In this document: piece after piece, positions 41,401 through 51,700 of the stretch | Layout of the letters: each line of letters begins with the position of its first letter | How positions within the stretch are numbered: position 1 is the stretch's first letter | Assembly (NCBI GenBank): GCA_002428995.1 | Contig: DIYJ01000003.1 | Coordinates: forward strand, 142,452 to 206,451 | Source of the DNA: Flavobacteriales bacterium UBA6057 | GTDB taxonomy: Bacteria > Bacteroidota > Bacteroidia > Flavobacteriales_G > Salibacteraceae | Direction: 5' to 3' | Length of the DNA stretch: 64,000 nt | The notes under the pieces: generated by a model | Told to the model about the DNA's origin: nothing | The model's database searches: none | The model's input: only the letters and a program-made list of their open reading frames with translations | Position numbers and translations under genes: made by a program

Positions 41401-44400
41401 ACCATCGTTGTCACTATCCAGATCAAGGTAGTTGGGCACTCCGTCACCATCCGTATCTGTTGGGAAAGCGCCACCCGATCCTGTGCTGGCAGGGTCGTTG
41501 TCGGTAGCATCCAGGATTCCATCGTCATCACCGTCTGCGGTTCCATCTACAATGCCATTGTTGTCAGTATCCGTTCCGGTGCCACTTTCGGTGAGGTCAC
41601 CAATACCATCATTGTCGGAGTCGAGGTCTTGTGAATTCAGCAACCCATCGCCATCGGTTTCAGCGGGAGTGTAAGTGATGATTCCGTTGTCCGCAGCTGT
41701 TTCCAGGTTGTCTGCCAGGCCATTGGTTCCGAAAGTTTCAGAATCGTCTATCACGCCATTCGTATCGCTATCCAAGCTCAGAATGGTGGCAAGTAGAATA
41801 CCACTTTCCTGCAAATCAGTGATGCCATCATTGTCTGCATCAAGGTCAAACTGGTTGATGATTCCGTCACCATCCAGATCCAGGGAGTCGCAAACACCGT
41901 TGCTGTTGATGGTGCAGAAATCTGCGTCCTCAAAGTTGAAGATGCCATCATTGTCATCGTCAGCTGTAGGATCAAGGGAAGAAGTGTTCTCGACTAAATC
42001 TGGAATTCCATCATTGTCATCATCTATGTCAATGTTATCTGCAATACCATCCCCATCATTGTCTCCCTGGCACTGGATGCGCAGGTAACTCAGTGCGTCA
42101 AAATCAAAATCGGGATTGGTTCCGGGATTGTAGATACGGATGAATCTTGTATTGACCTGAGCTGTAAGTGTGGCGGAGTCTGTGTTGATCAGGCTAAAGC
42201 TGCTAGGCTCTGTAGGCTGGTTCGTAAACGATGCTCCGTCAGAAGATTCTCTGATGCGCACCGTAGCTCCTCCGGGAAGCCCCGTGCTGTAGTTCCGGTG
42301 CTTGTAATAAATGGTGTATTCCTCTCCTGCCTGTATGGTGATGGGCAGCTCGAGGGTCATGGAGTCGTTGGCATCGTAAAACTCTGCGTATGAATCGTCC
42401 GGAGTATTCAGGGCATTTGCTGAATTTGTGATGCCATTCTGTGCTGTCACAGCGCTGAGGTAGAAGGTGTCTCGCTGAGGCTGCGTGCCTCCCGGGCATG
42501 AGCTGAAGGTGAGGTAGTCAGGAGTAGGAGAGCCACCCTGGGTAAAGTCATCACTCCAGTCGTCATTGTTATTGATGTCCTCATTGATGGTGAGGATACC
42601 GTCTGCGTCATCGTCTGTGTCTCTCCAGTCGCGCTCAGAGTCATTGTCAGAGTTCTGAACCGCTACATTACTTTGGCAACCGTGAGCCGCAAAGATTTCG
42701 TCACCGGGCGTGTAAACGAGTTGAACGTCATCTTCTGCAGTTCTTCTGGTGCTGCCCGAACCATTACGCTCGATGATAAACGCAACCGGGTTTCCAATCG
42801 TCCATCCGTTTTGACTGACAATTTCTTCAAGAATAGATGACACATCTGGTGTACGCTGATCTACACCTGTTTCTCCTGCCGTATTCCACGTGTTGGTGAT
42901 CGTCCAGTTCACACTGTCGTTCGTGCGTGTACGATTCGAAACATCATTGGAACTTGTGGAGAAGGTGGATGGATTGGTAGACAGCTCGCCCCAGATGGTG
43001 AGGTTAACGGTTCCGCTGAATCCGGTTTCGTCTGTTTCGAACTGTATGTAAGCGTCATTTACGTTCTGATTTGGCGCCACCGAAAGCGAAGGCCAATACA
43101 TGCCTACAATTTGTTCATTGCTTTCACGGGTCAGTTCTAAATCACTGCTCGAAATATCCACGGAAGAGCCTTGTTGTTCTCCATGGCTGGTTAATGTGGA
43201 TGTTACCTGGGTCAGCGTACATCCTCCATCAAAAGCATCATCAATGCCATTGCTGTCGAGGTCCAAATTGGAGAGCGCCACATCAGCAACTCCATTCATA
43301 TCGGCATCATTTCCCTCTATGAAATCAATGACCCCATCATTGTCTGTGTCTAAGTCGAAGTAGTCGGGTGTGCCATCTCCGTCAATATCAACCGGATCAA
43401 TAGAACTTCCTCCAACGGAGGTGTCCCAAAAGTCAACGATACCGTCATTGTCAGAGTCGAGATTGAGGATGGCGGTTTCATATCCTGCCGTACTTTGACC
43501 TTCCCGTGTATCGTCAATGCCATCATTGTCGCTGTCGTTGTCACGGTAGTTGGGCTTCAACTCCATGGCATTCCCGGCCTCATAGGTAGAGTCAGCATTT
43601 GAAATCACGTAGGGGCCAGAGGTAAGGGGATCATGATATCCATCGCTGTTGGAGTCCGTGAATCCATCAATTTCTCCGTCTCCGTCACTGTCTGCACCTC
43701 CGCCTTCAACAATGTCGAGAATCCCATCGTTGTCAGCATCAAGGTCAATCTGATCTTCCCGGCCGTCCCCGTCCGTATCCGGAATGGGCAGCGTGGTAGT
43801 TGAGCCACTACCATAGGCTACTCCCGGAGCAGCGTCTACAGAAGTTTTGAGTCCATCGGAGTCACCGTCTGCTCCGGCAATACGGCCCGTGGAGGCATCA
43901 TACCCGCTGGGTGCATATCCGCCATTGGCTTCTATAGCATCGGGAATACCGTCATTGTCCGAGTCCAGGTCGAGGTAGTCCGGAAGGCCATCGTTGTCAA
44001 AATCCTGGATGCGGCTCAGTGCGTCCAGGATACCGTCATCATCGGAATCGAGGTCACAGCTGTCTGGCACACCGTCAGAGTCTGTATCCACCGATCCTTC
44101 ATAGAAGTTTGGAATGCCGTCACCGTCACAATCGGGACCAGTAGCGAGACCGAAGTCGTTGAGCGAATCAGTTTCCCCAAAGGAGATAGTATCGAGGAAC
44201 ACAGCTGTTTCCAGCAGGTCGGTGGTGTTGGCATATCCGGCTGGGATAGAGGACTCTCTTAAGCGAACCACCAGGTAACCAACGGTCGCGAAGTAAAAGC
44301 TGTAGCGTCCATTCGCATCTGTCTCAATGGTCTGGATCAATTGATCGTCTTGAGAATAGAGGCCGTTGGAATCAACGTCTAGGTAGAGTTCAACGGTGAT

Positions 44401-45312
44401 ATCACTCAGCCCCGCCTCTGTGTCATCTATCAGGTTGAAGTTCGCATCTTCAAACACTCGGCCCGTGACGGTGCTTGCATCGGCCACCAAAGCGGCAATC
44501 GCTTCAGGGTCGCCACCATCCAGCGAGCTCACTACCACCATGTTTCCAGTGGTTTCATCCACAGTACTTACACGGGAATCATCGCCCTCAGCACCATACA
44601 TCTGCCCGTCATTGTGGAAGGTGAGGCCTTCCACATCGTCTTCGGAAAGTGAAGTAACCGCATCCACCTCTCCGGTGAATTTGTTGATCTGGATCAAGAG
44701 GTCGTTAGAACCGCCAATGTTGCTGTTCGCGTAGATCAAACCTGTGATGGGGTTGAAGGCAATGTCATCGATGTCCTCAAACAAACCTTCTCCGTCTACT
44801 ACGAGGTAGTCGATGCCTAAACCGAAGGCGTTTTGCACAAAGTTTCCTGTGGCGGTATCGATGAGAAATATGTAGTCATAGGCTCCGCTCGCGCTGTTAC
44901 GCTCTGAGGCCCAAAGCCGGCCGGTTTGTCCATCAAAGGCAAGACCATCGACATCATTCAAAGGTTGTGGGCCTTCTTCCCCGTTGGCGGTTCCTCCTCC
45001 ATCTATTTCTGCGATGGAAGTGAAGGTTCCGGTTGTAGTATCAATCACCCCAAACTCACCGGCATTGGTTGCGAACAACCTGCGATCACCAGGAAGCGGC
45101 CAAAAAGCGATGGCCTCAATGGCTCCAACCCCGGTTCCACCGATGTTGTTATTGGACAGGGAAGACCGATCCCAGGTATAAAGTGTATTATCTGAGTCTG
45201 CAACGTAATAAAACTGGTCAGGATTGGATTGACCTGAAGCTTCTGATAGCAGGAATAAACTAAGTATGAAGACACCGAAGCATCTCAGACGCACAATCAA
45301 AGAATAGTTCAC
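38476..45312 (-). CDS. Giant thrombospondin-type-3 repeat protein, T9SS-sorted
   Basis: Up to 2292 residues. The frame is open to ATG 45354, but a -7 box at 45350-45343 makes GTG 45312 (before NYSLIVRLRCFGVFILSLFLL) the likelier start. Domains, numbered from the 45354 frame, follow. Residues 40-290 are a propeller-like region (VIDTTTGTFTSI, FLIDTATGNF). Residues 292-375 are an SdrD/Cna-B-like unit (TVTGRVFEDANFNLIDD). From about 408 there are dozens of calcium-binding DxDxDGxxD repeats. They are interrupted near 715-880 and 950-1090 by two beta-sandwich units. After about 1930 come a C-terminal beta domain and a type A sorting domain (VAVFPNPNRGQFTITL ... TPGTYTLQVFSAG). A rigid calcium-dependent surface stalk is likely. 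Confidence 0.85.
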   Translation of the reverse strand: MNYSLIVRLRCFGVFILSLFLLSEASGQSNPDQFYYVADSDNTLYTWDRSSLSNNNIGGTGVGAIEAIAFWPLPGDRRLFATNAGEFGVIDTTTGTFTSIAEIDGGGTANGEEGPQPLNDVDGLAFDGQTGRLWASERNSASGAYDYIFLIDTATGNFVQNAFGLGIDYLVVDGEGLFEDIDDIAFNPITGLIYANSNIGGSNDLLIQINKFTGEVDAVTSLSEDDVEGLTFHNDGQMYGAEGDDSRVSTVDETTGNMVVVSSLDGGDPEAIAALVADASTVTGRVFEDANFNLIDDTEAGLSDITVELYLDVDSNGLYSQDDQLIQTIETDANGRYSFYFATVGYLVVRLRESSIPAGYANTTDLLETAVFLDTISFGETDSLNDFGLATGPDCDGDGIPNFYEGSVDTDSDGVPDSCDLDSDDDGILDALSRIQDFDNDGLPDYLDLDSDNDGIPDAIEANGGYAPSGYDASTGRIAGADGDSDGLKTSVDAAPGVAYGSGSTTTLPIPDTDGDGREDQIDLDADNDGILDIVEGGGADSDGDGEIDGFTDSNSDGYHDPLTSGPYVISNADSTYEAGNAMELKPNYRDNDSDNDGIDDTREGQSTAGYETAILNLDSDNDGIVDFWDTSVGGSSIDPVDIDGDGTPDYFDLDTDNDGVIDFIEGNDADMNGVADVALSNLDLDSNGIDDAFDGGCTLTQVTSTLTSHGEQQGSSVDISSSDLELTRESNEQIVGMYWPSLSVAPNQNVNDAYIQFETDETGFSGTVNLTIWGELSTNPSTFSTSSNDVSNRTRTNDSVNWTITNTWNTAGETGVDQRTPDVSSILEEIVSQNGWTIGNPVAFIIERNGSGSTRRTAEDDVQLVYTPGDEIFAAHGCQSNVAVQNSDNDSERDWRDTDDDADGILTINEDINNNDDWSDDFTQGGSPTPDYLTFSSCPGGTQPQRDTFYLSAVTAQNGITNSANALNTPDDSYAEFYDANDSMTLELPITIQAGEEYTIYYKHRNYSTGLPGGATVRIRESSDGASFTNQPTEPSSFSLINTDSATLTAQVNTRFIRIYNPGTNPDFDFDALSYLRIQCQGDNDGDGIADNIDIDDDNDGIPDLVENTSSLDPTADDDNDGIFNFEDADFCTINSNGVCDSLDLDGDGIINQFDLDADNDGITDLQESGILLATILSLDSDTNGVIDDSETFGTNGLADNLETAADNGIITYTPAETDGDGLLNSQDLDSDNDGIGDLTESGTGTDTDNNGIVDGTADGDDDGILDATDNDPASTGSGGAFPTDTDGDGVPNYLDLDSDNDGITDLTEGGTGTDSDNNGIVDGSTDADGDGFLSSADSDEALRGSVHVPENTDQNGLTDFLDLDADDDGISDHLEGGTGTDANNDGIVDGATDADGDGVLDDADSDDSTRGHDHTPVDSDSDGFDDYQDIDADNDGIVDNSEGQTTAGYQAPSGNDADGDGLDDNYDPNSGGTYILPTNSDADGTADYLDSDSDNDGIPDIIEGHDSDGNSIADSGSPASTGLAGGTTDADSDGLYDGWDNNTGSTDPTNTSLTPTSHPNVANAGTSERDWREVRDSDEDGIADNVDLDDDNDGIPDVDEVGNNEPDGDEDGDGIPNWMDTSDDGNGGDGSTTNYTDSNGDGIPDAYDFDEDGVPNHLDKDSDNDGIVDIIEAGGTDSNQDGEVDYPTPGDPTTMTDADNDGLDDNRDDVDSGSGGGEVTSGIPWTEPNTDGAGGVNYLDIDADDDGIVDNSEAQTTAGYVAPSGSDTDRDGIDDAYDPDCTPCGGVTGSYLTPVNSEGTGNPDYTDTDTDDDGEADSIEGHDSDGNGTADSGSPASTGVNGGATDSDGDGLLDGWDNDASDRDPTNGGLQGTSHPNADGGDSERDWREVPCEGGSVVLAPNNTTTTANDFCEEGDFTYYYNPADPTELLFAIEHTPSGGNTNDFTVSIDITVSNNPTSQAGVFSSENIGAGQATFVMGRYYNITVTSGSLNGDVNVRFFYDTDESDALLSTAEDWNNANAGGTANVSGLRWFTVNSGTFDPGSADLQTTGIQGSTERIPSATGSEDGVSYAQFTLSSLTGGGLAYTVGTNSVVLPVKWLYFNATKDGDRKQTLLNWATATERNTEKFILEHSTPGHPTWTAIGEVAAAGQSQATIEYKDVHVNPSSGVNYYRLRQVDKDASYNYSEVRMVNFRSALSNAVAVFPNPNRGQFTITLSQPEEVEYMRLVDGLGVVHQTWNARDLNSGYIEAEQHTPGTYTLQVFSAGETQYMRVIVQ

Positions 45313-45342
45313 AACAGAATATGTATCGACTGGTAGGAGGGG

Positions 45343-45350
45343 CAAAGATA
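45343..45350 (-). promoter_or_regulatory. -7 promoter box of the repeat-protein gene
   Basis: On the minus strand TATCTTTG matches TAnnTTTG exactly. Transcription would start near 45338, inside the longest reading frame, so the upstream ATG at 45354 would not be on the transcript. No clear -33 TTTG is seen at the usual distance. Confidence 0.45.
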
Positions 45351-45354
45351 TCAA

Positions 45355-45633
45355 CGTATGATATACGATTGGGTTTCAAATTGTTGTGATAAAATGTCTA
45401 TTCATGCCCGATATAAATGACTCTAAACTTGTGATTTGAAACGTTGGGTTCTGACGCATCGACTACAGGTCTGTGCTCGCTGTGCCTGGGAGGCTGCGTG
45501 TGGTTTCCTCGAGCGCGCTTGCAGCGCGTTCGCATTTTTTTGCACCTAAAAAAGAGGCTCGCGCCCTAGGACTTAGTGGTAACCGCGCACCGAGAATTGC
45601 CTGTTTATGACCGATGCAGCTGAACTCTGGGCA
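45355..45633. other. Gap without genes; GC-rich hairpin
   Basis: There is no supported gene between the RHS tip and the repeat protein. CGCGCT-TGC-AGCGCG near 45513-45528 forms a small hairpin followed, eight bases on, by seven Ts, so a short plus-strand RNA could end there. In particular, no immunity gene for the zincin-tipped RHS protein is present here. Confidence 0.4.
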
Positions 45634-45669
45634 AAGAAAAAGCCAACTCAATCGAGTTGGCTTTTTCTT
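45634..45669. terminator. Strong bidirectional terminator
   Basis: AAGAAAAAGCCAACTC (45634-45649) and GAGTTGGCTTTTTCTT (45654-45669) pair perfectly over 16 bases with an AATC loop. It ends the split-RHS operon 44 bases after its last stop codon. Confidence 0.9.
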
Positions 45670-45713
45670 GTAGTCGCTTGTAGCACCGACTCTCAGTCAG
45701 CGCTAGCTGATGT

Positions 45714-48700
45714 TTAATACTCACTTTGTCCCTCCGATCCTAGAATGGTCTTCTGCTTATTTGGTATGTGAACGTCTGGGAAATCCGGAACAGACTTTAA
45801 GACTGCTTCCAGCACTCTTTCATCAAACTGATCGTAATAGGTTTTTACATTGTTCATATCGTCCTTTTCTGCCCTTGGAAGGTTCATATTTCCTCCCAGA
45901 TCATGGTGCTTTCGGTCGAAATAGCGAGAGAGCAAATAATGAGTGACTTCATGCCCTTCAATAAAGTTTATATCGACATACGATTGATGTTTGTAATTAA
46001 TCGCAGAGTGATTTCCTCCTGTGGTTAAACCGTTGTTTACACCCTTTCTGGTGGTCGTTTTGGATGGGGGTGTTTTTACAAGTACTACCCCTAACATGCT
46101 TGTCACCTTGCTATCTGTGTTTCTGAATAGTTCTTCAGACTCTTCTTGATTCTCCAACTTGCGCATCGATCTTGCCAAATCTTCTGATGTGATATTAGCA
46201 TTCTTGCCAAAAAGCGTGGATACTATGGCGTTAAGCTGGTCCAGATCAATGTTTATATAGTTAACCTTGAAGAATACCGGCACACCATTATTGTCATTCA
46301 ATCCTACATTCCAGGTACCGTCAAGGTTTTGTTGAATCCGTTTGGTATCTATTTCATTGTAGTTGATCGGGTCATTTACGGATGATTTTCGATAGACTAT
46401 GTAGACATCAAATTCTATCACTCTCTTAGTGACGATTTCAAAGCCATTCACATTCATAATCATGCGATAGTCTTTTCCCTCTAAACCATCGATATCAACC
46501 GCTTGCACCGGTGTGTTGCTCGCAAATTGGTATGGTGTTAACATTGGATAATATGGGCTCAAGGGGTCCATAGACAGGAACCTTGCCACTCGCGGATCAT
46601 AAATTCTGAAGCCATAATCTAGCTGGTTTCCGTCACCTTTTACTTCATCATCATTCTCCTTGCCATTAAATCCATATTGATAGTCGTCAGAAACTAAATT
46701 CCTCCCAGGCATCACCATCCCAAATGGATAGTAATCAGTCGCGCTATAAACCTGTGCCACATAGTATCCCCAGCGCTCATCACGCTCAATACCCAGCTGT
46801 CGGTCAGAGACAGTAGCGAGCACATTGCCGAGGTGATCAGTCAACTCATAAGCCTTGTGCTCAAGGACACGGTCGCTTTCATGAATGTTGGACACCGCTG
46901 GAAGCTGCGTCACTTGAAGGGAACCCTGAGAGGTCAGGCTGACGCTGGCTGTGCTGATGAAGCTGAAACTACCCTGGCTAAGCAGGTTTAATCCGCCTGA
47001 TAAAGTAGGGGAGATGGTAGCAGTGCTGCCTTTGCTCAGGACGTAGATACCCTCAATCTGTTGCTGGCTTGCTACCAAGGTGAAGACTCCTGAAATCTCC
47101 AGATCGGCTCCCAAAGCGCTCAGCGTAAGTTGTGCTTGTGCCGGAATGTTCATGGTCACACCCGAGCCTGCCTGTTGAATCTCAAAGTCGATGTTACTGC
47201 CCAGGCTTTGCGTCTGGTTCATCGTAGTCACGATGCCAAAGCCAGAGGTGTTTGGGCTGGCGGTGAAAGACCGCTCTTGCTCGATGGTTTGCGCAGGCTT
47301 GGCGATTCCCAGGCGCTTGCTGCCGTAGAGCGGATGATCGTTCAGGCGCTCCCGGGCCTTGTACTGATTGGTGGATTCGGTGCTCACAAAGGTCTCCGTG
47401 TAAGTCGCCATCACATTTCCGGAAGCGTCCCGCACGTAGGTGGTGATTTCCCAATCATCGGCCGCGCTGGCTGATCCGCTGTTTCGTGGCTTTTCGATTT
47501 TGGCAATGCGGTTTCCAGTAGGATCGTAACGGAACTCAAGGTCGGGCTTTGTGCTACCCGCGGTGCGGGTAATCTTGTCAATCTTTCCGCTGATGTTCCA
47601 GCTGATGGTTTCGATTTCCTCGGCTCCATCATGGATCAGGTTCCCGATGTTATCATACTGGTAGTTGTCTGAGCTCAATGCCCCGCCAGCCGGATAGGTC
47701 GTACCGTCATTGTCGATGTCGATCCCGCTGTAGATGTTCGTGTAACTCGGAATGTCGTTCACACCGCGGAGTTTATTGCTGATCACCTCTCCATTGCTAT
47801 TGGTGGCATAGTGATAGGTCAGATCATCCATGGTGAGGGAGTGGGCCAGGTAGCCATTTCGCTTCAGGCTGATGATGTTCCCGTTTGCATCGTAGCGATA
47901 GGTCGTTTTGTAATTGTTGCGCAAACGATCTCCAGTTCCAATCAGGTTGGTCGCCCTGAAGTCGCTGGCCCCACGCGTGTTGCTCTGCATCGTGCGCATC
48001 TGGGAGATCCGGTTCAGCTGATCGTATTCAAAGCCCTTGAACATGATTTCCATGCGCGAATCCACTTCAATGTCAGGCAGCGCATAGGTCAGGTGTCCGA
48101 TGTTTCCATTGTACAATTGATACAGCTTGGCAGTAGCAAAAAGCTGTGGATTCATTTGATTGGAATTCACACCGATGACGTGAGAAGAGTTGATGGCCGT
48201 GTAATCCTTCCCGTTGCCGAGTGCCAGATGGTCATAGTATCCCAAAGAATATCCATAGGCATCGCGGCTGTGGTAGCGGTGCACGTTGCCCAAATCCTCG
48301 GTGTATCCATCGTGTCCAGGGTCCAGGTCTTCACGCCCGGTGGACGCGTTGACGGATTTCAGCCAACCGTGTAGCGTGTAGGCAAAGTCCTGCGCCTGCA
48401 CCACATCTTCACCGATTTCAGTGCGCGCCAGCGGACCGTGCTTGAAGTACTCATAAGCGGCATCCTGATCCCAAAGGTGGCCGTCACGGCTGGTTGCTAC
48501 AGCTACAATGCGATTGTCTCCATCGTAGGCATAGCAATGGTGAAAGGCATCATCGTGTCCTTCCTGATAGTGCACTTCGTTCACGTTTCCGCTGATCAGA
48601 TCGTAGTCATAGCTCATGTGCTTGAGCACTCCTCCCGTGCGTTCGAAGAAGGTTCGTTCCTGCACCAGCTCGTCCACGTTTCCATGAATGTCGTAGCTGT

Positions 48701-51700
48701 AATGCGTTGCTGAGCTAATATCGGTTGCGACAGGGTAGGAGGCCGTTCCCTGACTTCCGCGTGCATAGGTTGCAGCGCTTACCCTATTCCGGGTGTTGTG
48801 TTGCTGTGCGCTGTTGAATGAACCGGCAGGCAAGGCAAATGCAGCCTCATCGTAGAAGGTTCGGGTCACTTCCCAGGCCGCTGTGGCTGGATAGTTCATG
48901 TCATCGATGCTGGCGGTCAAACCTGCAGCTTCCAGGGAAGTATTGCTTTCGCCCACTTCTACAATCCGCCCAAGCGCATCATACTTGGTGTAGCTGAAGT
49001 CATCATTCGGCCGCTGCTCTGCATTTTGAGAATAGCGCAGTTGGCCAGCATCGTTGTAATGGAAGTCAGTTTGTCCACCGTCAGGCGTGCGTTGCTTGAT
49101 CACCTGCCCGAGTGAATTATAAGCATAGCGAGTGGGCATTCGGTGTTCCGGGGAGGTCCCAGGGATGTATGCTCCATCCGCATCAAAGGCCGTATTGTCC
49201 AGGATTTCAACCCCTTCTGGTGGCACGGTTTGCTTTAGGTTTCCAGCCATGTCATAGTAGTAGAGCGTGTAGTGATACTCATTGAGGATGTAGGTCGCAG
49301 AGAACACCTCGTCTTGCTGATCACCCAGGCACATGGCGTAGTAGTTTTCCAGGATCTGGCTACGGACGTTGTCGCGCAGCATCGCATATTCCTGCTCGGC
49401 ATTTTGAATGGCCTGAGCCATCAGCATATCCAGGCAGCCTTCGCGAACGAGGGCAGCATTGAACAGAGGTGTAGCTGGAAGCAAAGCCGGATCGAGGGCT
49501 GCCACACAAGGAATGGTGTCTACCTCTGTAAAGCTGGCCAGGTGTGGATAGCAGTTTCCTGAGTTAAAGCCCGAAGGCACACTTCCATAAGTGGTGTAGT
49601 ATAAATAGGCCGTGACCGTTCCTCCTGATGTTAAGGTCACGGTAATCACCAACTGCGTGAAGTGATAAGCCAGCTGCGGAACGGTCGAAGTTGGATATCC
49701 ACTCGGCTGTGTAGTGATGGCATGCAGGTTCGAAACTCCACTGAGTGTATTCAGATCTATCGGATCTCCTTCATCATCAAAGAGGTAGATACCACAATGC
49801 TGACCATTAAACCCAAAGAAGTTACCTCCCGTTCCGATGGTTCCGTCCACCAAGTTGATTTCCAGCGAGTTGAGCAACACATTGTGCTGATTGTCTGGAA
49901 CTGTGGACAGGTCTACTGCGTGGTAGCCCGAAGCGGGAAGGGGAAAGAAATGGTTCTGGAACACGTAGAATGCCGCCTGGGCAAAAGCCGTAGGCATCAG
50001 GATGTATTGCTCCGGTTGCGCACAGGGATCGTTGGGGTCTTCCACCAAGATGGAATCGATCGCCATGCCGTTTTCCCCAAAGAGTGCGATGAGGTCGTCC
50101 AAATCACCCTCGTTGGCCATGGTGTTGGTGAGCAGCCCAAAGGGATTATCACCTCCGCATCCTTCCGGATTGTTGAGGCACCAGTCCAAAAGGGCAGCGG
50201 AAATATCGGCATAGGTTGTCGGGTCAGAAAGCTCTGTGGGATACTCAGCTTCCAGCTCCAGCATCCATGCGATGACGTTCATTTGGCATAGATCTTCACA
50301 TCCACCGCTGAAGAAGGAAGAGCCCAGGTTGGCAATAGAGCTTTGCACCGCGGGATCACTCAAATCCTTCGGAGCTACGGCAATGGCGTTTTCATCAGTG
50401 TAGTAGTCGCATCCCAGTTCTTGCTTCACCTGCTCAATCAGATCTTGCTTGAGTGAGAAGTAGATGCCCATGAAAATGGCCCACTTGTTCTTGTCTGTAA
50501 AGGGTGTCGCGTTGGGCGCTACGTACAGATCACTGCTAGAATTGGTCACATAGCTCGCCAGGCTCTGGCCGTTGTGATAGCTGTTCATCTGACCCTGCAT
50601 GATGGTGTGGTAGGTAGTTCCTGAGCTGTAGTTGGTTCCAAACAGGGTCATGGCTTGCGAAATGCTCAAGTCCATGAAGGGATCTTTGTTGGGCGCGGAA
50701 AGTGGATTGGTGTATCCACTGTTGCTGGCCACCACCCAATCCGGCTGAAACGCCATGGTTTGGTCGTACTGCTTGCTACCCTGTAACTCGACACAAGTCT
50801 CGTGGTGGCAATATTCACGGTGACACTCTACGGCCAGGAGTTCCCAGGCCTCGTTCCAGTACTGTGGATCCCGAACTTGAGATAGTTCGGCTGTGGTGCC
50901 ATCGGCCAACAGGAAGTCGCCATTGTCAATCTTGTCGTTCATGCAAATCCAGAAATCGGATCCTTGACTGGTCAGGAACAGCCATCCTCCGGGCGATACA
51001 TCTTCTTCCATCACCTCGCGCATGGCTTCACATTCGATGGTTTCTCCATGCTCGTTGGGTTCGTTGATGAAGGCGTTGAATACATCCAGGCACCAGGTGT
51101 TGATGCAGGCTTCGACAGCTGCGTCAATCAATCCGTCATGCGTGCCAACCTGCCAGGTTGGGTTTTCATCCAGCACCTTGGTGAGGCAGTGCTGCTCGCA
51201 GGTGAAGTCACAAGCGCTGGAGTCAATGGCAGCGATGTGCGCATTGGTTAAGTCAGCGAGCGTAATGCCGAGGTCGTTCATGGCATTGTCCGTAAGAGCA
51301 TCCATGGCATCATCATCTACCACTGCTCTGAGCACTTTGTGTACCACATATTCACCTACTTCTGAGAAAACAGCATCGAATCGCTCTGCCGGGAAGCTAT
51401 AAGTACCGTTGCTTGAGCAGCTCAGCGTACCTGAGGTGTAGGTTTTGGAAATGGACTGAACGATGGTGCTTCCGCTGATCAGGTCGACCGGATCTCCATT
51501 GGGATCGGTAATGCTGATCTCCAACTCGTATTTGCAATCCACACACAGGTTCGTGGTCGAAGTTGGGTTGTTCGGATTGGAAACCGTTTGCACGAAAAAG
51601 GATCCATCCAGTTCGTAGTTGAAGCTGTAGGCAGTATTGGCCTGATTCAGCACTCGATGTACGGACGTGATTTCGCCTTCGCTGAGATCTGTCACGTTGT

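Noticed and set aside
39502..41634. Long open frames on the plus strand opposite the thrombospondin-type repeats (e.g. 39502-40146, 40975-41634)
   Set aside because: The repeated GAT/GAC/GGC codons of the real gene leave the opposite strand without stops. The frames have repeat-derived, valine/isoleucine-rich text and no starts in context.
38476..45354. Regularly spaced short repeats that might suggest a CRISPR array
   Set aside because: The units are coding DxDxDGxxD repeats in one frame, without unique spacers of constant length.
45463..45651. Minus-strand frame in the gap before the RHS operon's terminator
   Set aside because: It would start inside the strong terminator hairpin and reads through a GC-rich hairpin. 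It is not an immunity gene candidate.
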